NCBI GenBank assembly: GCA_947450005.1
Contig: CANFTU010000005.1
Coordinates: 1-32,407 of the forward strand
Direction: 5' to 3'
DNA: 32,407 nt
Origin: Comamonadaceae bacterium
Lineage (GTDB): Bacteria > Pseudomonadota > Gammaproteobacteria > Burkholderiales > Burkholderiaceae_C
Every line of letters begins with the position of its first letter. Within the stretch, counting starts at the first letter, position 1. Made by a program: the position numbers and the translations under genes. The notes below the pieces were generated by a model. It saw nothing but the letters and a program-made list of their open reading frames with translations. It had not been told where the DNA came from and did no database searches. Below, piece by piece: positions 8,565 to 17,193 of the stretch.

Positions 8565-11500
8565 TTAGCGCCGCACACGAAACCAAGCCGCATACATAGC
8601 CGGCAAAGCCAGCAAGGTCAGGGCCGTGGCGATGATCAAACCACCCATGATGGCAACGGCCATGGGGCCCCAAAAGACCGAACGCGTCAGCGGAATCATC
8701 GCCAATACGGCCGCCGCTGCTGTCAGCACGATCGGACGCAAACGCCCCGCCGCAGAGTCGATGATCGCATCCCAGACAGGCACACCCCGGGCGCGCTCCT
8801 GCTCGATCTGGTCAATCAAGATCACCGAATTGCGCTGGATCATGCCCATCAAGGCGATAACACCCAGCATGGCAACAAAACCAAACGGCCGGTTGAAGCC
8901 CAGCAATGCGATGGCAACCCCGACGATGCCCATAGGCCCTGTCAAAAACACCAGAACCGCGCGACTGAAACTTTGCAGCTGCAACATGAGCAAGGTGAAT
9001 GTGACAAACAACATCACCGGAATACCCACCACAATTGAAGACGAGCCCCGGCTGCTCTCCTCCACCGCACCTGCGACTTCAATCCGGTAGGTGCCGCCGC
9101 CCGCCGCCTTCCAGCGGGCCTCCAGCGCCCGCAAGGCCGGCAGCATTTGCTGGGTCACCGTTGCACCCTGTAAGCCCTCAGCGATATCGCACTGTGTGGT
9201 GATGGCGTAATTGCGCCGGTCACGCCACAGCACGCCCGGCTCCCAGGCCAAATGGATTTTGGCGATTTGGTTCAGAGGAATCGACTTGCCTGTTGACGTG
9301 GCAACGTAGGTGTTGCCCAGATCACTGAGCGCATCGCGCTCTTCTAAAGGCTGGCGCAAAACGATATCGATCAGCTTGTCGCCCTCTCGAAACTGGGCCG
9401 ATACGCGCCCGCTGTAGAGAAGCTGCGAGGCCTGCGCAATGCTCTTGCTGGTTACGCCCAGGGCGCGGGCCTTGTCCTGGTCCACTTCCAGACGCAAGAC
9501 TTTGACGGACTCGTTCCAATTGTCATTAACCCCCCGCGCGCTCGGGTTCTGGCGCATCACGTCCTTGACTTCATCAGCCCTTGCGCGCAGCACCGCGGGG
9601 TCATCCCCGATCACCCGGAATTGAACCGGGTAGGCAACCGGAGGGCCATTGGGCAGGTTTTTGACACGCACGCGGACCTCGGGGAACTCCTGCGCAATCA
9701 GCTGGGCAATTTTGGGCCGCAAGGCATCACGTTCGGCCAACCCTTTGGGCACCACAATCATCTGCGACACATTGGTCTGCGGGAATATGGCGTCCAAGGG
9801 AAGATAAAAGCGCGGGACACCGGAGCCCACCCAGGTAGTTACGGTCTCGACGGTCGGATCCCCGATGATCCGCGCCTCTAGGCGCTGGACCACGGCTTCG
9901 TTCTTGGCGATCGCGGTACCTTCGGGGAACCACATATCGACCAACAACTCCGGCCGGCTCGAATCCGGGAAAAACTGCTGCTGCACTTTACCCATACCGA
10001 AAATGCCCAGCCCCAGCGCGGCCACCGTCAAGCCAATGGTGGTCCACCGGAAGCGCACGCACCAGTTGACGGTCGCGCGAAAGGCGGCATAGAACGGAGA
10101 ATCGAATGTTTCAGCGCGGCCCCCTTCGGCGTGATGCTTGGGCATTTTGAGCAAAAGAACACCCAAGTACGGAACGAAGTAGACGGACACAAACCAACTC
10201 AACACCAAGGCCATGACCGTCACAGCGAAAATGGCAAAGGTGTATTCGCCCGTCACTGACTTGGCAAGACCGATGGGCAAGAAGCCTGCCGCGGTGATTA
10301 ATGTGCCCGTCAGCATGGGCATGGCCGTCACTTCATAGGCGAAAGTAGCCGCGCGCACCTTGTCATAGCCCTCCTCCATTTTGTGCACCATCATCTCTAC
10401 AGCAATGATGGCATCGTCGACCAACAAGCCCAGCGCGATGATCAACGCACCCAAAGAAATTTTGTGCAAGCCGATACCGCAGTAATACATACCCAAAAAG
10501 GTAATAGCCAGCACCAGCGGTATCGTGATTCCCACGACCAGTCCAGGCCGTACGTCCAATTCGTAGCGGCGGTACCAAGGATGTATGCCACTGCGTGTGT
10601 GCAGTCCCAGACTGAGAAAGCTCACCGCCAGCACAATCACAACCGCTTCAATCAAGGTATGGATGAATTCATCCACCGAACGAATCACCGCCTCGGGCTG
10701 GTCTTGAACTTGGACCAAACGCACGCCCGCAGGCAGCTCCGAGTTGATCAAGGCGCTGGCTGTTCGCAGGTTTTTCCCGAGGGCGACGATGTCTCCGCCT
10801 TTGGCCATTGAAATGCCCAAAGCAATCACCCGATTACCCTGAAAGCGCACACGGGTTGAGGCTGGATCGGCATAGCCACGGCGGATGTCAGCGATATCGC
10901 CCAATCGCAACTGCTTGCCCGAACTCGCCCGTATGGGCATATCCTTTAGCTGCTGCAACGCAGAAAAGGAACCCGCCACCCGCACGCGCACCACATCATC
11001 AGGCGCTTGCAAGGCGCCGGCGCTCTCCATCGCGTTTTGATCATTCAGCTGCCCCAGAACATGGTTCAATTCCAGCCCCAACTGCGCCAGGCGCTTGTGG
11101 GAAATCTCAAGGAATATTTTCTCGTCCTGCACCCCGAACAGCTCGACCTTGCGGACATCGGTGACGCGCAGTAGGCGCTGACGGGCGTCGTCCGCAAAAC
11201 TTTTCACCTCTGCCGCACTGAAACCATCCGACTCCAAAGCGTAAATGGTCCCGAACACGTCACCGAATTCGTCGTTGAAAAACGGTCCCACGACACCCGC
11301 AGGGAGCGAGCCCTGCAATTCACTGACTTTTTTGCGTATCGTGTACCAGGTGTATTCAACATCGCGCCCGGTCGTTGCCTCGCTGACGTTGAACAGAATG
11401 GTTAATTCACCCGCCTTGGAAAAGCTCCGGATCTTGTCCACGCCGCTTACTTCCTGGAGCGTGCGTTCGATTTTGTCGGCAACCTGATCTGCCATTTGCT

Positions 11501-11696
11501 GCGCTGACGCGCCAGGCCAATTGGCCTTCACCACCATCGTGCGGAAGGTGAAAGGGGGATCTTCGTCCTGCCCCAATCGAAAGTAACTCGCCAGACCGAT
11601 GATCATCAGCACCACCAGCAAATAGCGCGTCAAGGCGGCGTGCTCAAGAGCCCACTGCGAGAGGTTGAATCCGGATGGGTTGGTTGGGCTTTTCAT
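8565..11696 (-). CDS. RND-family efflux transporter, inner-membrane permease subunit (AcrB/AcrD/AcrF family)
   Basis: About 1043 aa. N-terminal TM then GQDEDPPFTFRTMVVKANWPGASAQQMADQV, repeated TM blocks, GxxxxDDAI motif, C-terminal GGLIIATALTLLALPAMYAAWFR. Confidence 0.95.
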   Translation of the reverse strand: MKSPTNPSGFNLSQWALEHAALTRYLLVVLMIIGLASYFRLGQDEDPPFTFRTMVVKANWPGASAQQMADQVADKIERTLQEVSGVDKIRSFSKAGELTILFNVSEATTGRDVEYTWYTIRKKVSELQGSLPAGVVGPFFNDEFGDVFGTIYALESDGFSAAEVKSFADDARQRLLRVTDVRKVELFGVQDEKIFLEISHKRLAQLGLELNHVLGQLNDQNAMESAGALQAPDDVVRVRVAGSFSALQQLKDMPIRASSGKQLRLGDIADIRRGYADPASTRVRFQGNRVIALGISMAKGGDIVALGKNLRTASALINSELPAGVRLVQVQDQPEAVIRSVDEFIHTLIEAVVIVLAVSFLSLGLHTRSGIHPWYRRYELDVRPGLVVGITIPLVLAITFLGMYYCGIGLHKISLGALIIALGLLVDDAIIAVEMMVHKMEEGYDKVRAATFAYEVTAMPMLTGTLITAAGFLPIGLAKSVTGEYTFAIFAVTVMALVLSWFVSVYFVPYLGVLLLKMPKHHAEGGRAETFDSPFYAAFRATVNWCVRFRWTTIGLTVAALGLGIFGMGKVQQQFFPDSSRPELLVDMWFPEGTAIAKNEAVVQRLEARIIGDPTVETVTTWVGSGVPRFYLPLDAIFPQTNVSQMIVVPKGLAERDALRPKIAQLIAQEFPEVRVRVKNLPNGPPVAYPVQFRVIGDDPAVLRARADEVKDVMRQNPSARGVNDNWNESVKVLRLEVDQDKARALGVTSKSIAQASQLLYSGRVSAQFREGDKLIDIVLRQPLEERDALSDLGNTYVATSTGKSIPLNQIAKIHLAWEPGVLWRDRRNYAITTQCDIAEGLQGATVTQQMLPALRALEARWKAAGGGTYRIEVAGAVEESSRGSSSIVVGIPVMLFVTFTLLMLQLQSFSRAVLVFLTGPMGIVGVAIALLGFNRPFGFVAMLGVIALMGMIQRNSVILIDQIEQERARGVPVWDAIIDSAAGRLRPIVLTAAAAVLAMIPLTRSVFWGPMAVAIMGGLIIATALTLLALPAMYAAWFRVRR

Positions 11697-11703
11697 AAAC
11701 CGC

Positions 11704-12822
11704 TCACCGCTTTGGCGCGCCGGCAGCCATGGCATCCTTCGGCTGATAGATGGCGACCTTCTGTCCATCGGTCAACACATGGACGCCAGCCGTGATGACC
11801 TGATCCCCCGCCTTGATCCCGGAGGTGATCAGCACCTCATTACCCTGGACTTCACCAAGCGTAATGGCCGTCTTCCTAACCGTCATGGTCGTGCTATCCA
11901 GCGCCCAGACGGCGGTTTTTTCACCGGCCCCATAAAGGGCACTGGTAGGCAACTTGATGCCCTCTTTTGAAGCGGACACCATGCCGCGGGGCACAACCGA
12001 TACCGTGGTCCCCAGCGCGGGAATATCCGCGCCCTTGAGCGCCACTTTCACCGTGAATGTTCGTGTGACCGGGTCGGCGCTGGGGGCAATTTCACGCACC
12101 GCACCGGCCAGCACGGCCCCATTCGCCCAGACGCGCACATCTGCGGCCATCCCGATATGGATCGATCCCACCTTGTCTTCGGGCACGGCAAACACCGCAT
12201 CGCGCGGGCCGTCCTGCGCGACCCGCACTACGGGTGTGGCCGCGCCCACCACCTGCCCAAGTTCCATATCTACGGCCGTGACAACACCCGAAACATCCGC
12301 AATCAGGCTGGTATAGCCCGTCTGATTGCCTTGTGATGCCGCTTGGGCCTGCGTTTGCTGCAATTGAAACAGCGCGGCCTTGTAATTGGCTTCACGCCGC
12401 TCAAGTTCGGCCGCGCTGATGAAGTTTTGTTCCCGCAAGCCGGTGTAACGCTTGAACTCCGCCGACGCGAGGTCCAGATTGGCCTGGGCGGAGGCGACCT
12501 GCGCTTTGGAAACGTCGGCGGCAAGCCGGTAATCCACCGGATCCAGTTGTGCCAGTAATTGCCCGGCCTTCACATGCTGCCCAACCTGCACCGCCCGCCG
12601 AACCACCTTGCCACCCACACGAAAACCCAGCCGCGACTCGGCCTGGGGCAACAATTCGGCCGCGTATTCCTGTGAATCGGTGATGGACCCGTCTGCCACG
12701 GTCAACACCCGCACGGCGCGAACCGGCTCCGGCGTGGCTACGTGTTCCGAGCAGCCAAAAAGCGCCATCAGCAGCGAAAAGGCGGCCGACGCCCACACAA
12801 GCCGAAGAAGACAGGATCTCAT
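11704..12822 (-). CDS. RND efflux periplasmic adaptor (membrane fusion protein)
   Basis: Probable lipoprotein signal (LLMALFGCSE), biotinyl-like GGKVVRRAVQVGQHVKAGQLLAQLDPVDY, HlyD/AcrA-like barrel. Stop lies 8 bp from the permease start. Confidence 0.93.
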   Translation of the reverse strand: MRSCLLRLVWASAAFSLLMALFGCSEHVATPEPVRAVRVLTVADGSITDSQEYAAELLPQAESRLGFRVGGKVVRRAVQVGQHVKAGQLLAQLDPVDYRLAADVSKAQVASAQANLDLASAEFKRYTGLREQNFISAAELERREANYKAALFQLQQTQAQAASQGNQTGYTSLIADVSGVVTAVDMELGQVVGAATPVVRVAQDGPRDAVFAVPEDKVGSIHIGMAADVRVWANGAVLAGAVREIAPSADPVTRTFTVKVALKGADIPALGTTVSVVPRGMVSASKEGIKLPTSALYGAGEKTAVWALDSTTMTVRKTAITLGEVQGNEVLITSGIKAGDQVITAGVHVLTDGQKVAIYQPKDAMAAGAPKR

Positions 12823-12933
12823 TGATAATTCCCTGAATAAATTAGAAATGTGGCTGCGGGGCACCGCTGCAAATGCAGGATCGGCCTCGAATTGGTCAAA
12901 ATTTTAACAATAGATTGCAACTTAACATTCTGT

Positions 12934-13788
12934 ATGCCCTCATTCCGTACGGATGCGGCACCTGGCCACTACGAAAATTTCCCCGTCGCCTCGCTCTTAT
13001 GCCCACCCCGGCTGCGGGGAGCCGTCGTGGCGCTGTACCACTTCGCCCGCACCGCAGATGACCTGGCAGATGAAGGGCAATCGACGGCCGATGCGCGCCT
13101 GGACGCCCTCAACCGCTACCGGGAACAACTCACGCTGGCCGCCCACAGCCCGCCGCCTGCCCACAGCGAATGGGCCTGGGTTTTCGCCCCTTTGCACACC
13201 GTACTGGCAGACCACGATTTGCCGCTGAGCTTGCTGCATGCCCTGTTGGACGCTTTCGTACAGGATGTCGACATGACGGCCAGGCAGGCTGGCTACCACG
13301 ACGAGGCGCAATTGCTGAACTACTGCAACCGCTCGGCCAATCCGGTGGGGAGCTTGCTGCTGCACCTCTACGGCGTGCGCAGTCCGCAGGCATGGGTACA
13401 GAGCGACGCCATTTGTACCGCCCTGCAGCTGATTAATTTTTGGCAGGACTGCGGCGTCGACCTGACACGCGGCCGCTGCTACTTCCCTGCCGATTGGATG
13501 CGCCAGCACAACACCGATCTAGCCGCATTGCGCTGCGGTGCGTCAACTGCAGCCGAACAGACGCTGATCGCCCACTGCGTGCACCACGCGCGCCAGTTGA
13601 TGGCCAGCGGCGCGCCCCTGGTGCACCAGCTGCCCGGTCGCGCCGGCTGGGAGCTGCGGCTGGTGGTGCAAGGTGGTCTGCGCGTGCTGGAAAAAGTGGA
13701 ACGCCTGGGCGCGCAGGTACTCCGCCAGCGCCCCCGCCTGTATGCGCCGGATTACCTGCTGATGGTGTGGCGCGCGCTGCGCATGTAA
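12934..13788 (+). CDS. hpnC: Squalene synthase subunit HpnC
   Basis: HYENFPVASLLCPPRLRGAVVALYHFARTADDLADEG is typical of HpnC, with a second NFWQDCGVDLTRGRCYFPADWM motif. Followed by hpnD and hpnE. Confidence 0.93.
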   Translation: MPSFRTDAAPGHYENFPVASLLCPPRLRGAVVALYHFARTADDLADEGQSTADARLDALNRYREQLTLAAHSPPPAHSEWAWVFAPLHTVLADHDLPLSLLHALLDAFVQDVDMTARQAGYHDEAQLLNYCNRSANPVGSLLLHLYGVRSPQAWVQSDAICTALQLINFWQDCGVDLTRGRCYFPADWMRQHNTDLAALRCGASTAAEQTLIAHCVHHARQLMASGAPLVHQLPGRAGWELRLVVQGGLRVLEKVERLGAQVLRQRPRLYAPDYLLMVWRALRM

Positions 13789-13828
13789 ACCATGCCGTCA
13801 CGCGCGGGCTTGCGGCGACAATCCGCCT

Positions 13829-14668
13829 ATGCGCCCAGAGCAATACGTCCAGGAAAAAGCCGCCGGCTCGGGCAGCAGCTTTTATTACGCCTTTCTGTTC
13901 TTACCGGCACCGCGGCGCGCAGCCATCACCGCCTTTTATGCCTTTTGCCGGGAAGTGGATGATGTAGTGGACGACGCCGTGGACATGGGCGTGGCCGCAA
14001 CCAAACTGGCCTGGTGGAGCCAGGAGGTCAACCGCGCGTTCGCAGGCAACCCAAGCCACCCTGCGATGCAGGCGCTGCTGCCCCATGCCGCAGCTTATGG
14101 GATTGAAGAACGGCAGTTGCAAGACGTGATTGCGGGTTGCCGCATGGACTTGGAGCAAACCCGCTACTTGGACTACCCCAACCTGGAACGCTACTGCCAC
14201 CTGGTGGCCGGCGTAGTAGGCGAAGTGGCAGCCCGCATCTTCGGTCAGCAGGCCGTGCAAACCACGCAATACGCCCATACCCTGGGGCAGGCATTGCAAC
14301 TCACCAACATCATCCGGGACGTGGGCGAAGACGCGTTGCGCGGACGCATCTACCTGCCGGTATCGGAGTTGCAGCAATTTGACGTGAAAGCCCATGACGT
14401 GCTCAAACGCCAATACTCCGAGCGCTTCACCGCCTTGATGCAATTCCAGGCCCGCCGCGCGCATGCGCTGTATGACCAGGCGCTGCAGCTTTTGCCCGAC
14501 CAAGACCGGCGCAGCCAAAAGCCCGGGCTGATGATGGCCAGCATCTACCGTACCCTGCTGCGGGAAATCGAGGCCGCAGATTTTCAGGTGCTCCACCAAC
14601 GGGTGCGCCTGACGCCACTGCGCAAGCTGTGGCTGGCATGGCGGGTGCAGGCGCTAGGCCGAATGTGA
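13829..14668 (+). CDS. hpnD: Presqualene diphosphate synthase HpnD
   Basis: SSFYYAFLFLPAPRRAAITAFYAFCREVDDVVDD and LTNIIRDVGEDALRGRIYLP are trans-isoprenyl head-to-head synthase motifs. Confidence 0.95.
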   Translation: MRPEQYVQEKAAGSGSSFYYAFLFLPAPRRAAITAFYAFCREVDDVVDDAVDMGVAATKLAWWSQEVNRAFAGNPSHPAMQALLPHAAAYGIEERQLQDVIAGCRMDLEQTRYLDYPNLERYCHLVAGVVGEVAARIFGQQAVQTTQYAHTLGQALQLTNIIRDVGEDALRGRIYLPVSELQQFDVKAHDVLKRQYSERFTALMQFQARRAHALYDQALQLLPDQDRRSQKPGLMMASIYRTLLREIEAADFQVLHQRVRLTPLRKLWLAWRVQALGRM

Positions 14669-14681
14669 GCGCGCAAGCACC

Positions 14682-16076
14682 GTGAAGGCCGGCAAAAAGA
14701 AGATTGCAGTCGTGGGCGCCGGATGGGCTGGTATTGCTGCGGCTGTGGACGTCTGCCGCAATGGCCACCAGGTGACGTTGATCGAAGCCAGCCGCACCTT
14801 AGGTGGCCGCGCCCGCGCCTTGCCCCGGCGCGCCCACCCGGACACAGGCGCCGAAGAACCCTGGCTGACGCTGGATAACGGGCAGCACATTTTGCTGGGT
14901 GGCTACGCGCAAACGTTGCGTTTGATGGATGCATTGAACATCGACCCGGAAGCCGCATTTTTGCGCCTGCCACTGGACTTGCGCGACGCACAAGGGCTGG
15001 GCATGCATTTGCCCGATATGGAGCGTCCCTGGAACCTGCTGGCGGGCTTGGCCCTAGCACGGGGCTGGAGTCTGGGCGACAAGCGGGCGCTTCTGACGCA
15101 GATGCGGGTCTGGCGCAAAGCTGGATTCTTGTGCGCGCCGGGTCGCAGCGTCGCTGATGTTTGCAGCGGCCTGCCGCAAGCGGTGCGCCAGTCCTTGATG
15201 GACCCGCTGTGCGTCTCGGCTCTGAACACGCTTCCGTTTAAGGCCAGCGGCCAGGTATTTTTGCGGGTGCTGCATGACGCCTTGATGGGTGAGAGCGGAA
15301 AGAGCACGCCGGCATCTTTCGCGACCTCTGACGCCCTACTGCCGCTGCGTGACCTGAGCCGGCTCATGCCCGAACCCGCCGCGCGCTGGCTCGAACGGCA
15401 TGGTGCGGACGTACTGCGGCAGCACCGGGTGGCACGGGTTGCTTGGAACGCCGGCCGTTGGGATCTGGAAGATGCAGATGGTGGGCGCCAAACCTTTGAC
15501 GCTGTGATCTGGGCCACCGCGCCTGAGCACGCACTGCAAACCATACGCCACAGCACCGAAGGCGCGCCGCCCAATGTGGCCGCGCACTTTGCCCGCTGGT
15601 GCACTGCCGCCGAAAAGTTACGGTATGAATCGATCGCCACCGTGTACACCTATTCCCGGGAAGCGACGCTGCCCCGACCGCTGCTGCGCCTGAACCATGC
15701 GCCGGGTGCACCGGCGCAATTCGTGGTGGACCGCGGCACGATGGGCGACCCGGGTCTGTGGGCATTTGTCATCAGTGCGGCGCGGGGCGAAAAGGCCACC
15801 CTCGAGTTCCAGGTGCTCAACCAGGCCCGCACCGAACTGGCCGACCACCTGGGTCCGACGGGTATCGCTGCCGTCCAAACCGTGATTGAAAAGCGCGCCA
15901 CGTTTGCATGCACGGCGGGCCTCAAACGCCCCGGTCCACGCATCGCGCCCGGCCTGCTGGCATGCGGCGATTACACCTATGCGCCCTACCCCGCGACCCT
16001 GGAAGGCGCCGTGCGCAGCGGCCAAATGGCAGCCATGGCGGTGGAAGACATGGGCGGGTTCAAATGGAAGGAGTAG
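14682..16076 (+). CDS. hpnE: Hydroxysqualene dehydroxylase HpnE (FAD-dependent, amine-oxidase-like)
   Basis: GTG start. FAD-binding IAVVGAGWAGIAAAVDVCRNGHQVTLIEAS...LGGRA and C-terminal GDYTYAPYPATLEGAVRSG. Third gene of the hpnCDE set. Confidence 0.94.
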   Translation: MKAGKKKIAVVGAGWAGIAAAVDVCRNGHQVTLIEASRTLGGRARALPRRAHPDTGAEEPWLTLDNGQHILLGGYAQTLRLMDALNIDPEAAFLRLPLDLRDAQGLGMHLPDMERPWNLLAGLALARGWSLGDKRALLTQMRVWRKAGFLCAPGRSVADVCSGLPQAVRQSLMDPLCVSALNTLPFKASGQVFLRVLHDALMGESGKSTPASFATSDALLPLRDLSRLMPEPAARWLERHGADVLRQHRVARVAWNAGRWDLEDADGGRQTFDAVIWATAPEHALQTIRHSTEGAPPNVAAHFARWCTAAEKLRYESIATVYTYSREATLPRPLLRLNHAPGAPAQFVVDRGTMGDPGLWAFVISAARGEKATLEFQVLNQARTELADHLGPTGIAAVQTVIEKRATFACTAGLKRPGPRIAPGLLACGDYTYAPYPATLEGAVRSGQMAAMAVEDMGGFKWKE

Positions 16077-16084
16077 AAACAACA

Positions 16085-16117
16085 AAGGCCGTTTGTCGGA
16101 CTACAACAAACGGCCTT
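16085..16117. terminator. Hairpin terminator between convergent hpnE and tRNA-Pro
   Basis: Perfect 12-bp stem aaggccgtttgt/acaaacggcctt with 9-nt loop. T-rich flank on the minus strand suggests mainly a tRNA-Pro terminator. Confidence 0.75.
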
Positions 16118-16128
16118 GAACTGTGAAT

Positions 16129-16205
16129 TGGTCGGTGTGAAAGGATTCGAACCTTCGACCCCTTGCACCCCATGCAAGTGCGCTACCAGGCTGCGCCACA
16201 CACCG
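16129..16205 (-). tRNA. tRNA-Pro (anticodon GGG)
   Basis: Acceptor CGGTGTG/CACACCG, encoded CCA, anticodon stem CTTGC-ATGGGGT-GCAAG with GGG anticodon. Confidence 0.95.
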
Positions 16206-16286
16206 AAGCGATCGATTATAGCCACCGGGTCCGACGGCAAACGACCTCGGCAGCGAGCCTGACCAGGGCCGCCCACACGCCGCCGG

Positions 16287-16724
16287 CTAACCCGCTTCTG
16301 CGAGCAGATCCCGGATCTGGAGCAATTCGTTGCGGACTGAAGCCGACAAAAAATCCTGTGCGGCATGGACGCCTTCTAGGCTGTCAACGATTGCCGCACC
16401 CGACGCATCCAGAGCGCCGAAGTGGGCTTCGTCAGCCAAAGAATCGGATTTGAGGGGCCGCTCTTCGGTGATGCTTTCCAGCATTTTGTTGCGCGCGCCA
16501 CTGATGGTGAAACCCTGCTCATACAAAAGACCGCGGATACGGCGCACCATCAATACTTCGTGGTGCTGGTAATAACGCCGGTTACCGCGCCGCTTCATCG
16601 GGCGTAACTGGGTGAATTCCTGCTCCCAATAGCGCAAGACATGGGGCTTGACGCAGCACAACTCCCCCACTTCACCGATGGTGAAGTAGCGTTTGGCAGG
16701 GATTGGCGGCAGGCTGTTTTCCAT
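16287..16724 (-). CDS. MerR-family transcriptional regulator
   Basis: KRYFTIGEVGELCCVKPHVLRYWEQEFTQLRPMKRRGNRRYY is a MerR HTH. Conserved neighbour of ihfA in betaproteobacteria (from general knowledge). Confidence 0.9.
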   Translation of the reverse strand: MENSLPPIPAKRYFTIGEVGELCCVKPHVLRYWEQEFTQLRPMKRRGNRRYYQHHEVLMVRRIRGLLYEQGFTISGARNKMLESITEERPLKSDSLADEAHFGALDASGAAIVDSLEGVHAAQDFLSASVRNELLQIRDLLAEAG

Positions 16725-16809
16725 GGAAATCAATGTCTTTGGCGGTATAGCTCAGGGATTACTGGAACGGGGGCGCGAGGTTACCCGAACTTGGGCGCGC
16801 AGGAAAGCA

Positions 16810-17157
16810 CTATTTTCCGCCGGACGGTTGCCCGGCCTGCGGCGCCTGCTCTTGAATCTGGTCTTTGAGCTTGTGGCTGGCGTGGAAAGTCACCACCCGG
16901 CGCGCCGCAATTGCAATGGTTTCCCCGGTACGCGGATTGCGGCCCGGACGCGGCTTCTTGGTGCGGATCTGGAAGTTTCCGAAACCGGTGATCTTGACGT
17001 CGGTACCCGCAACCAATTGTTGGACCATCAGCTCAAAGAACGCATCCACCATATCTTTGGCCTCGCGCTTGTTCAAGCCGATGTTCTCGTACAAAAGCTC
17101 GGCCAGGTGCGCCTTGGTCAGGGCCGGTGTTTCGAGGCTGTTAACGGATAGTTCCAT
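16810..17157 (-). CDS. ihfA: Integration host factor subunit alpha
   Basis: HU/IHF family: TKAHLAELLYENIGLNKREAKDMVDAFF...VKITGFGNFQIRTKKPRPGRNPRTGE, directly downstream of pheT. Confidence 0.96.
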   Translation of the reverse strand: MELSVNSLETPALTKAHLAELLYENIGLNKREAKDMVDAFFELMVQQLVAGTDVKITGFGNFQIRTKKPRPGRNPRTGETIAIAARRVVTFHASHKLKDQIQEQAPQAGQPSGGK

Positions 17158-17193
17158 GGCGGGCGGTGCGAAAGCGGAGTGCGACTGTAGCGC

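Noticed and set aside
8241-9038. 265-aa + strand ORF over tig start, tRNA-Leu and the RND 3' end
   Set aside because: Spans a tRNA gene and two confident antisense CDSs, with low-complexity polar composition.
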